Below, piece after piece: positions 57,411 to 64,000 of a stretch of DNA of 64,000 nucleotides. The notes beneath the pieces were generated by a model. It was given only the letters and a program-made list of their open reading frames with translations, had not been told where the DNA came from and did no database searches. Location of the stretch: positions 558,001-622,000 of the forward strand of contig CAWKNX010000010.1 of NCBI GenBank assembly GCA_963851085.1, in the 5' to 3' direction. Position numbers and translations under genes: made by a program. The stretch is from DATFVJ01 sp963851085. GTDB lineage: Bacteria > Actinomycetota > Actinomycetes > Streptosporangiales > Streptosporangiaceae. The number at the start of each line of letters is the position of its first letter. Position 1 is the first letter of the stretch.

Positions 57411-58550
57411 ATGACGCACACTCCTTATGTGGATGAAATGATTCCCACCCTCCGCTGGGTCGACCCGCCGCAGGGGCCCGCGGTCGCACTGCTTGACCAG
57501 ACGCGGTTGCCCGCGGAGATGTCCGTGATGGTCTGCGGCGACGTGCCAGCACTGGTGGCCGCGATACGCGCGCTTGTGGTCCGCGGCGCGCCGATGCTCG
57601 GGGTGGCTGGCGCGTTCGGCGTCGCGCTCGCTGCGCAACGGGGCGACGACGTCGCGGCCGCCGCGGATGCGCTCGCCGCCGCCCGGCCGACCGCCGTCAA
57701 CCTGGCATGGGGCGTCCGGCGGTCGCTGGCCGCGTATGAGCGCGCCCTGCGTACCGGTACATCGCAGCCTGATCCCGAACGGCTCGCGCGGGACGCCACG
57801 CTTGCCGAGGCACGTGCGATCGAGGCGGCGGACGCGGCTGCGAGTGCCGCGATGGCTGCGGCCGGTCTCACCCTTGTGCCAGAACACGCCGGCGTGCTCA
57901 CCCACTGTAATACCGGCGCTCTGGTCTCCGCGGGGGATGGGACCGCGTTCGCGGTCGTGCGGGCGGCGCATAAGGCGCGGCGGCTGCGCATGCTGTGGGT
58001 GGACGAGACCAGGCCACTGCTGCAAGGAGCCCGGCTGACGGCATGGGAGGCGGCGCGGGCAGGGATGCCGTACACCGTGCTTCCCGATGCGGCGGCAGCG
58101 TCGCTGTTCGCGCGGGGCGAGGTGGACATCGTGCTGGTCGGTGCGGACCGGATCGCCGCAGATGGCAGCGTCGCCAACAAGGTTGGCACGTACGGCCTGG
58201 CCGTGCTCGCCCGGCGCCACGGCGTGCCCTTCGTGGTGGTCGCCCCGTCGTCCACGGTTGACCTTGACACGCCGAGCGGAGCCGCGATCGAGGTGGAGCG
58301 GCGCCCCGCGGTGGAGGTCACGTCGTTCGCCGGCCGCCAGGTGACTCCGGCCGGTGCGGCGGCCTATAACCCCGCCTTCGACATCACGCCACCGGACCTG
58401 GTGTCGGCAATAGTGTCCGAATGCGGTATTGCGGTGGCACCGGTAGGTCCGGATACCCTTCGTGTGCTGCTCCCAGGTGATCGGCTGGCCACAGCGGACG
58501 TGGCGATCGCCGTTCATGGCGGTTCAGGATCACTAGACGTGAAACGATGA
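57411..58550 (+). CDS. mtnA: Methylthioribose-1-phosphate isomerase MtnA
   Basis: The 379-residue enzyme belongs to the MtnA/eIF2B-alpha family. Motifs: RGAPMLGVAGAFGVALA, catalytic Cys in VLTHCNTGALVSAGDGTAF, VDETRPLLQGARLTAWE and the catalytic Asp in VGADRIAADGSVANKVGTY. It converts methylthioribose-1-phosphate to methylthioribulose-1-phosphate in methionine salvage. Related ribose-1,5-bisphosphate isomerases exist, but the VDETRP...LQGARLTAWE segment supports MtnA. ATG 57411 has GAAGAG upstream. mtrA starts 4 bases after its stop, so the two are probably co-transcribed. Confidence 0.9.
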   Translation: MTHTPYVDEMIPTLRWVDPPQGPAVALLDQTRLPAEMSVMVCGDVPALVAAIRALVVRGAPMLGVAGAFGVALAAQRGDDVAAAADALAAARPTAVNLAWGVRRSLAAYERALRTGTSQPDPERLARDATLAEARAIEAADAAASAAMAAAGLTLVPEHAGVLTHCNTGALVSAGDGTAFAVVRAAHKARRLRMLWVDETRPLLQGARLTAWEAARAGMPYTVLPDAAAASLFARGEVDIVLVGADRIAADGSVANKVGTYGLAVLARRHGVPFVVVAPSSTVDLDTPSGAAIEVERRPAVEVTSFAGRQVTPAGAAAYNPAFDITPPDLVSAIVSECGIAVAPVGPDTLRVLLPGDRLATADVAIAVHGGSGSLDVKR

Positions 58551-58554
58551 GGTC

Positions 58555-59232
58555 ATGAAAGGACGTGTGCTTGTCGTCGATGACGACGCGGCGCTCGCCG
58601 AGATGCTCGGCATAGTGCTGCGCGGTGAGGGTTTTGAGCCGACGTTCGTCCCCGACGGTGACAAGGCGATGGACGCGTTCCGTGACACGCGCCCGGACGT
58701 CGTGCTGCTTGATTTGATGCTGCCTGGTGCGGACGGGATAGATGTCTGCCGGCAGATCCGCGCCGAATCTGGTGTGCCGATCGTGATGCTCACGGCCAAG
58801 ACCGACACCGTGGACGTTGTGCTCGGCCTTGAGTCGGGCGCCGACGACTACATCGTCAAGCCGTTCAAGCCCAAGGAACTCATTGCCCGGGTGCGCGCGC
58901 GGCTGCGCAGGACGGACGAGCCCGCGCCGGAGGTCCTCGACATCGGGGACATCGCGATCGATGTCGCCGGGCATTCGGTCAAGCGTGACGGCGATCCGAT
59001 CAACCTCACACCGCTCGAATTCGACCTGCTGGTCGCGCTTGCCCGCAAGCCCCGGCAGGTATTCACCCGTGAGGTGCTGCTTGAGCAGGTGTGGGGATAC
59101 CGCCACGCCGCTGACACCCGGCTGGTCAACGTGCACGTACAGCGGCTGCGGGCGAAGATTGAGAAGGATCCCGAGCATCCGGACATCGTGGTGACCGTGC
59201 GCGGTGTGGGCTACAAGGCCGGGCCAGGCTGA
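58555..59232 (+). CDS. mtrA: Response regulator MtrA
   Basis: The 225-residue OmpR-family regulator has the acidic pair D9/D10, phospho-acceptor D53 (LLDLMLPG), K102 (YIVKPFKPKEL) and a winged-helix DNA-binding domain with EVLLEQVWGYRHAADTRLVNVHVQRLR. The sequence is very close to actinobacterial MtrA, which controls cell-wall, division and development genes with sensor MtrB. ATG 58555 is preceded by GATGAGG. It lies directly after mtnA and 91 bases before mtrB. Confidence 0.97.
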   Translation: MKGRVLVVDDDAALAEMLGIVLRGEGFEPTFVPDGDKAMDAFRDTRPDVVLLDLMLPGADGIDVCRQIRAESGVPIVMLTAKTDTVDVVLGLESGADDYIVKPFKPKELIARVRARLRRTDEPAPEVLDIGDIAIDVAGHSVKRDGDPINLTPLEFDLLVALARKPRQVFTREVLLEQVWGYRHAADTRLVNVHVQRLRAKIEKDPEHPDIVVTVRGVGYKAGPG

Positions 59233-59323
59233 TGGTGCGTGCCGGGCGGGAAGGGCTGTGACTACAGCACAGTGACAATGGCACAGTGACAGCAGACATG
59301 GCGGAACAAGCAGCACAACTACG

Positions 59324-61078
59324 GTGACGAAGGTCATGAGGGGGGCCGGTCAAGGAAGGCGGACGGTAGCGCGCGCGGCTCGTTACCCGAGACGCGCGGT
59401 CAACCTTGCCCGGCGCGCACGCAGAAAAGGCCGGCGGCTGACCGTCCGGTTTCTCATCCGCTGGCGCCGTTCGCTGCAGCTTCGTGTCGTCGCGACCACA
59501 CTGCTCCTTTCCGCGGCCGTCGTCGCGGTCCTCGGTTTTTTCCTCTTGCAGCAGATCAGTGCCGGCCTGCTGCGCAACAAGGGCCTTTCCGCGCAGGCCG
59601 AGCTCTCCGGCGGCCTGGCCACGGCGCGAAACCAGCCCGGGTTCGACACCCCGCCGTCGTCGTCCGACCCGGAGGTGTTCGGCGACCAGCTCATCAACGT
59701 GCTGCAGGGCCGCGCCAGCGTGAGCAATCCCTATGTCGTGGTGGTGCGGACGGCTCCGTCCCCGCTCTTGCTTTCCGAGCCCGCCAACTTGCTCACCTGG
59801 TGCGGCGCCTCGGATCAGCCGAGCTGCCGGATTCCCCAGCAGCTGAGCACCGAGGTCTCGGATGAGCAGGCCAAACAGAAAGACAATCTGCTCCAGGTTG
59901 TCCCGACGACGCTGCAACGCCCGCGTGGATCGGTGCCCGCGCTGGCCGTGGGCGCGCCGCTTGGTGACTACCAGCTGTACTACCTGTTCCCGCTCGACCA
60001 GGAGCAGCAGACTCTTCAGTTGCTGCAGCGCACGCTGGCCGGAGTGGGGCTGGCGCTCGTCCTGCTTCTCGCCGCGATCGCCTCACTGGTGACCCGGTGG
60101 GTGGTCATACCGCTACGTGAAGCCGCTCAGGCCGCGGAGCGGCTGACCGGAGGGCACCTGGAGGAGCGGATGCCGGTGCACGGCACCGACGATCTCGCCC
60201 GGCTCGGTACCTCGTTCAACCAGATGGCGACGAGCCTGCAGAGCAAGCTGGCCGAGCTGGAGGAGCTGTCGAAGGTCCAGCGGCAGTTCGTGTCCGACGT
60301 ATCACACGAGCTGCGCACGCCGCTGACCACGATCAGGATCGCGGCCGATGTGCTTTTCGAGTCGAAGGAGCAGCTCGGCGAGGCCGAGGCGCGGTCGGCA
60401 GAGCTGTTGCAGAGCCAGCTTGAGCGGTTCGAGGCATTGCTCGTCGACCTGCTGGAAATCAGCAGGTACGACGCGAACGCTGCGACCCTGGAAACAGAGC
60501 AGGTCGACATCCGCGATCTGGTGCTTCGCGCGGTGGCGGATTCGCAGCAGATCGCGGACCGGCGCGGCAGCGGCGTCGAGCTCCGGTTGCCCGGCGAGCC
60601 ATGCATCGCCGACGTTGACGGCCGCAGGGTCGAGCGTGTCCTCCGCAATCTGATCGTGAACGCCGTTGAGCACGGTGAGGGCAAGGACGTCCTCGTCAGT
60701 GCGGCCACCGACCGGTATGCGGTCGCCATCGCGGTCCGCGACTACGGGGTGGGCCTGCGGCCTGGAGAGGAAATGATGGTGTTCGAACGCTTCTGGCGCG
60801 CGGACCCGGCCCGGGCGCGCACCAGCGGCGGCACCGGCCTCGGGCTGTCGATCGCACTGGAGGACGCGCGCCTGCATGGTGGCTGGCTGCAAGCGTGGGG
60901 AGAGGTGGGCAAGGGCTCGGTCTTCCGGCTCACCCTCCCGCGGTGCGCGGGTCAGGAACTGCAGGGATCCCCGCTCCCGCTGGTTCCCTCCGGGTCGGCA
61001 GGCCCGGTATTGCGCAGGGAGATCGCCGTGCTTGGCGAGCCGGACCTCGCGCACAGGGAAGTGAGCACCGGTGGGTGA
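59324..61078 (+). CDS. mtrB: Sensor histidine kinase MtrB
   Basis: The 584-residue kinase has a basic N-terminus, a first helix (LRVVATTLLLSAAVVAVLGFFLL, about 50-72), a large extracytoplasmic domain, a second helix (about 235-260), HAMP, the dimerisation box VSDVSHELRTPL with phospho-His H328, and an ATPase domain with FERFWRADPARART and GGTGLGLSI. It phosphorylates MtrA. GTG 59324 is used; ATG 59336 is four codons in. The last part is a short disordered tail. Its stop overlaps the longest possible lpqB frame. Confidence 0.96.
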   Translation: MTKVMRGAGQGRRTVARAARYPRRAVNLARRARRKGRRLTVRFLIRWRRSLQLRVVATTLLLSAAVVAVLGFFLLQQISAGLLRNKGLSAQAELSGGLATARNQPGFDTPPSSSDPEVFGDQLINVLQGRASVSNPYVVVVRTAPSPLLLSEPANLLTWCGASDQPSCRIPQQLSTEVSDEQAKQKDNLLQVVPTTLQRPRGSVPALAVGAPLGDYQLYYLFPLDQEQQTLQLLQRTLAGVGLALVLLLAAIASLVTRWVVIPLREAAQAAERLTGGHLEERMPVHGTDDLARLGTSFNQMATSLQSKLAELEELSKVQRQFVSDVSHELRTPLTTIRIAADVLFESKEQLGEAEARSAELLQSQLERFEALLVDLLEISRYDANAATLETEQVDIRDLVLRAVADSQQIADRRGSGVELRLPGEPCIADVDGRRVERVLRNLIVNAVEHGEGKDVLVSAATDRYAVAIAVRDYGVGLRPGEEMMVFERFWRADPARARTSGGTGLGLSIALEDARLHGGWLQAWGEVGKGSVFRLTLPRCAGQELQGSPLPLVPSGSAGPVLRREIAVLGEPDLAHREVSTGG

Positions 61079-61139
61079 CAGCTCGGTGCCGCACGTCACA
61101 GGCTCCGCCGGCCGTGCGCCTGCCCAAAGGGATCGCCGC

Positions 61140-62984
61140 ATGTGGCCGCGGACCATGGTGGGCAGGGTGTCTGCCGTCGTGGCCGCCGGCCTGGCGATCA
61201 CGCTGGCGAGCGCCTGCGCGGCCGTACCTGACGGTGGCCTTGTCACGTCCGCCACGATTGCCCAGAAGGGCGGCCAGCAAGCCGTCGTCGTCCAGGTAAT
61301 CCCGCCCGGCCCGCAGCCTGGGTGGGATCCGGAAAAGATTGTCACCGGTTTCCTGCTCGCGAGCGCGAACTTCACGGACAACCACGCGATCGCCCGGCGG
61401 TACCTCACGCCGACGGCGGCGAAGAAGTGGCGGCCGGGATCGTCGGTGATCGAGTTCGCGGACATGCCGGTGGCCACGATCGAGTTCGCGGACACGCCGA
61501 CGGCGACCACGGATTCTGCCCAGACGAACTCGGTGACGGTCCAGGCCACGGGCAACAAACTCGGCACTATCAGCGAGGATGGTCAGTACCAGGCGGCCGA
61601 GCAGGGCCTGAGTGAGGGCAAGGTCAACTTCACCGTGGTCAGCGTCAAGGGACAGTGGCGCATCGCCAACCCACCGCATGAACTGCTGTTCTCCAAGACA
61701 GAAGTCAGCAGGACCTACCGCTCTCGCGATCTGTTCTTCTTCGACCCTTCGCTGTCCGTGCTCGTGCCAGATCCGGTCTATGTGCCCTCCGAGGCGACCT
61801 CACAGCAACTGGTTGCCCTTCTCGTCGCGGCGCTCCAGCAGGGTCCGCAGGGCTGGCTGGCCACGGGCACCAGGACCGCCTTTCCACCGGGCACCAGCAT
61901 GCTTGGCACGTCCGTGACCGGCAGCACCGCGACCGTCAACCTTGGCGGGCGCGTGGCCACGACCGGTGTGCAGAAGCGCGAGCAGATGGCAGCACAGCTG
62001 CTCCAGACTCTTACTAGCGTTCCGGCGTACACGCAGCCGGATACGGCGCCGGTCCAGTCGGTCGTATTCGAGATCAACGGCAAGCCGGTGCGCTTGTCGT
62101 GTACCACAGGTCAGCCTCCCGCGCTCCAGACCAGCTTGTGCGCAGGCCCGGTCCCGGCACCCGGGTCACGCGCTTACTACGTCGACAGCAAGGGGCGGGT
62201 GGCGACGTTGTTCGGATCCCCGCCAGACACGGCGGCGCCTGGGCCCGCCGGGTCCGGGCGACTGCCCTTCCAGCGGATCGCGGTGTCCCCGGACCAGATG
62301 AGCGTTGCCGGCGTGTCGGACGGCGCGCTCTACACGGGCGGCCTCACTCAGAATGGCTCGCTGGCGCGCCGGCTCGCCGCCACGAGCATTACGTCGCTGT
62401 CGTGGGACAGCTCGGGTGGCCTGTGGGTTGCCGGGCGGTCCGGCCGCCAGACGCACGTCTGGTGGCTTGATCGAGGTCTGTCGCCGGTGCTGGTGGATGT
62501 GCCGAGGAAGATCGGGGCCGTTACCGCGCTGCGGGTGGCGCCGGACGGCGTCCGCGTGGCGATGGTGGCGGGATCGGGTGCCGGCGCGCGTCTGTGGCTG
62601 GCGGCGATCGAACGCAGCGGCAATCAGATGGCGATCGGGCCCGCGGTGCCCATCGGCACCGATATACCAGCCACGATTAGCGACTTGACCTGGTATGACA
62701 CTGGTGACGTGATCGCCTTGACCCAGCTGTCTTCTGGCTCGGAGCTGTACGAGGTCCCCGTGGACGGCGGGCAGCCCAGGCCGATCGCGACCGAGTCAGG
62801 TACGGTCTCGATCACCGCGTCGAGCGCCGTCTCAGGAGGCAGCCAGCTTGTGGCCGAGCGCAGCGATCACACGCTGGTGCAGCTGCCCGATCCGAGTGGA
62901 TCGATCTGGCGGCCCGTGGCAACCACAGACGGCTCGGACACCTCGCACGCCTCCCAGGGAACGTCGCCGGTTTACCCAGGTTGA
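61140..62984 (+). CDS. lpqB: Lipoprotein LpqB
   Basis: From ATG 61140 the 614-residue protein has a lipoprotein signal peptide (MWPRTMVGRVSAVVAAGLAI) ending in the lipobox LASAC with Cys26, a GerMN domain (about 190-330) and a C-terminal beta-propeller-like domain. LpqB binds the outside of MtrB and tunes its activity in mycobacteria and Streptomyces. AAAGGGA (61126-61132) supports ATG 61140; a GTG at 61071, overlapping the mtrB stop, would add 23 residues and make an unusually long signal peptide. Gene order mtrA-mtrB-lpqB is conserved. Confidence 0.93.
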   Translation: MWPRTMVGRVSAVVAAGLAITLASACAAVPDGGLVTSATIAQKGGQQAVVVQVIPPGPQPGWDPEKIVTGFLLASANFTDNHAIARRYLTPTAAKKWRPGSSVIEFADMPVATIEFADTPTATTDSAQTNSVTVQATGNKLGTISEDGQYQAAEQGLSEGKVNFTVVSVKGQWRIANPPHELLFSKTEVSRTYRSRDLFFFDPSLSVLVPDPVYVPSEATSQQLVALLVAALQQGPQGWLATGTRTAFPPGTSMLGTSVTGSTATVNLGGRVATTGVQKREQMAAQLLQTLTSVPAYTQPDTAPVQSVVFEINGKPVRLSCTTGQPPALQTSLCAGPVPAPGSRAYYVDSKGRVATLFGSPPDTAAPGPAGSGRLPFQRIAVSPDQMSVAGVSDGALYTGGLTQNGSLARRLAATSITSLSWDSSGGLWVAGRSGRQTHVWWLDRGLSPVLVDVPRKIGAVTALRVAPDGVRVAMVAGSGAGARLWLAAIERSGNQMAIGPAVPIGTDIPATISDLTWYDTGDVIALTQLSSGSELYEVPVDGGQPRPIATESGTVSITASSAVSGGSQLVAERSDHTLVQLPDPSGSIWRPVATTDGSDTSHASQGTSPVYPG

Positions 62985-63385
62985 TCTGCGGAGAGAATAT
63001 TTGAACTCTGTGTGATTGATCACGACGATATCCCTGCCCGCCCCCCTGACATTCCGTCCTCGGCGAGCTAGCGTTCCTCACATGGCACCCGCCCGGGTCC
63101 GTGGTTGCGTCGGGCAGGGCACCCCGCAGTGGGGCGCTCTTTCCGGCAAGCCGATGCCAGCCGCAGGCGAAGCGGCCCACGTAAGGCGACTTCTTGTCGA
63201 CCGATCACGGTGCGGCTTAGAAGTAAGTCCTGCCCCGCCGGTGGATCAGACGTCCTCCGGGCCAGGGAGAAGAGCACCAGTGGCGACTGGAAAGCCGCGA
63301 GACTCTCAGCAGGCGGATGTGGGGACGAAGACCAGGTCGGCCGGGCGGGTGCTGCCGTTTCGTGTAGCTCGGAAGGGGGTCCCGA
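62985..63385. other. Intergenic gap between lpqB and hpf
   Basis: About 400 bases with no supported gene. A locally AT-rich start (62994-63032) contains the near-palindrome GTGATTGATCAC at 63011-63022 and a TTGAAC at 63001, which may be an hpf promoter or regulator site. In mycobacteria a ComF-like gene lies here; no phosphoribosyltransferase frame is seen. Confidence 0.5.
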
Positions 63386-64000
63386 GTGGACATCGTCTTC
63401 AAGGGTCGCCGCACTGGTGTGCCTGAGAGGTTCCGTCAGCAGGCGTCCGTCAAGCTCGCGAAGATCGAGAAACTGGACCAGAAGCTGATCCGGATCGACG
63501 TTGAGGTATCCCAGGAACGTAACCCGCGTCAGGCAGGCCGCCGTGAACGCGTTGAGCTCACCATCACGCACCGGGGCCCGGCGATCCGGGCGGAGGCGGC
63601 AGCCGACGACCGGTATGCCGCACTTGATCTCGCGATAGCCAAGCTCGAGTCGCGGCTGCGCCGGGCGAACGACAGGCGTGATGCGCGTAACTGCGATCAC
63701 ACTTCGGTGCGGCTCATGGCGGCCGAAGCCGCGGCGCTCGCCTCCCTGGCCGAACGGACCGCCAGCTCAAACGGATCCGCGGCCGGCGCGGCGGAGGCAC
63801 ATGGCAGTGTGGATGCCGCAGCGGGTAATCTCGAGGGAGCCGATCGGGTCGTCCCCATCGAGATGGAGGGTGACGGCCCGCTCGTCGTGCGGGAGAAGGC
63901 CCACCCGGCCGGCCCGATGACGATTGACCAGGCGCTGTTCGAGATGGAACTGGTCGGCCACGACTTCTTCTTGTTCCGCGACTCCGGGTGCGGTCATGCC
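63386..64000 (+). CDS. hpf: Long-form ribosome hibernation promoting factor, 5' part
   Basis: GTG 63386, preceded by GGAAGGGGG (63371-63379), opens a frame that runs off the right edge after 205 codons. It begins VDIVFKGRRTGVPERFRQQA, the N-terminal S30AE domain, followed by a variable linker (about 105-160). The C-terminal ribosome-dimerisation domain then begins with VVREKAHPAGPMTIDQALFE and MELVGHDFFLFRDSGCGHA. Long HPF binds the 30S subunit and pairs ribosomes into 100S particles in stationary phase. Only the last about 35 residues are missing. Position after lpqB matches Rv3241c. Confidence 0.93.
   Translation, partial: MDIVFKGRRTGVPERFRQQASVKLAKIEKLDQKLIRIDVEVSQERNPRQAGRRERVELTITHRGPAIRAEAAADDRYAALDLAIAKLESRLRRANDRRDARNCDHTSVRLMAAEAAALASLAERTASSNGSAAGAAEAHGSVDAAAGNLEGADRVVPIEMEGDGPLVVREKAHPAGPMTIDQALFEMELVGHDFFLFRDSGCGHA

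Noticed and set aside
63011..63022. CRP/Crp-like operator upstream of hpf
   Set aside because: GTGA and TCAC are separated by 4 bases instead of 6, so the match fails.

Overview
The window comes from a very GC-rich actinomycete. The evidence is two WhiB-family regulators, F420 biosynthesis genes (fbiA, fbiB, fbiC), MtrA-MtrB-LpqB, WXG100 proteins, many GTG/TTG starts and many 4-nt stop/start overlaps. From memory, gene order follows two blocks of the Mycobacterium tuberculosis chromosome: whiB7 - aarF - thiF - DUF2342 protease - PDZ/Lon-like protease - UPF0182, and hpf - lpqB - mtrB - mtrA - ahcY - SIS isomerase - manB - DUF3499 - whiB2 - fbiA - fbiB. The extra genes (SpoIIM/DUF58/MoxR locus, MtnA, GDT1, a WXG100 cluster) look more like a filamentous actinomycete such as a Streptosporangiales-type organism than a mycobacterium. 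The genus cannot be fixed from the sequence alone. I see no tRNA, rRNA, insertion sequence, prophage or CRISPR.

Layout. 1-2600: end of a tesB-like thioesterase, then a whiB7/wblC locus with its own promoter, leader ORF and attenuator-type terminator, a small basic protein, and a 760-bp structured, repeat-rich intergenic stretch. 2.6-16.3 kb: AarF-type kinase and ThiF-like protein, a DnaA-box cluster, metallopeptidases, GDT1 transporter, NUDIX, SDR, MoaE, PDZ/Lon-like protease, UPF0182. 16.3-28.4 kb: methyltransferase, glycosyltransferase, sugar-nucleotide pyrophosphorylase, DNA glycosylase, fbiC converging on fbiA-fbiB, a membrane protein with a prion-like Q/Y/G tail, and developmental whiB. 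28.6-36.8 kb: a giant GT2 membrane glycosyltransferase, DUF5719, then an orphan WXG100/PPE-like secretion-substrate cluster whose last gene is frameshifted. 37-44 kb: DUF1025-like protein, DUF3499, manB, Trm112-like, SIS isomerase, CDF transporter and a broken NACHT gene. 44-48.6 kb: MerR regulator, two tandem and different S-adenosylhomocysteinases, a frameshifted DUF72 gene. 48.8-57.3 kb: RDD, SpoIIM and a five-gene coupled DUF58/MoxR/DUF4350/DUF4129/membrane operon. 57.4-64 kb: mtnA-mtrA-mtrB-lpqB and the start of hpf.

Functional themes. (1) F420: FbiC makes FO, FbiA joins the phospholactyl group to it, FbiB adds glutamates; no fbiD is present here. (2) Mannose supply for the envelope: sugar-nucleotide pyrophosphorylase, ManB and SIS isomerase, next to large glycosyltransferases. 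(3) Methyl cycle and salvage: two SAHases and MtnA. (4) Envelope control: MtrAB-LpqB and the MoxR/DUF58 locus. (5) Stress and development: WblC with a likely translation-sensing leader, WhiB and HPF. Three genes (PPE-like, NACHT, DUF72) carry frame disruptions and one methyltransferase is reduced to an N-terminal scrap. Homology statements come from recall of families; no database search was run.
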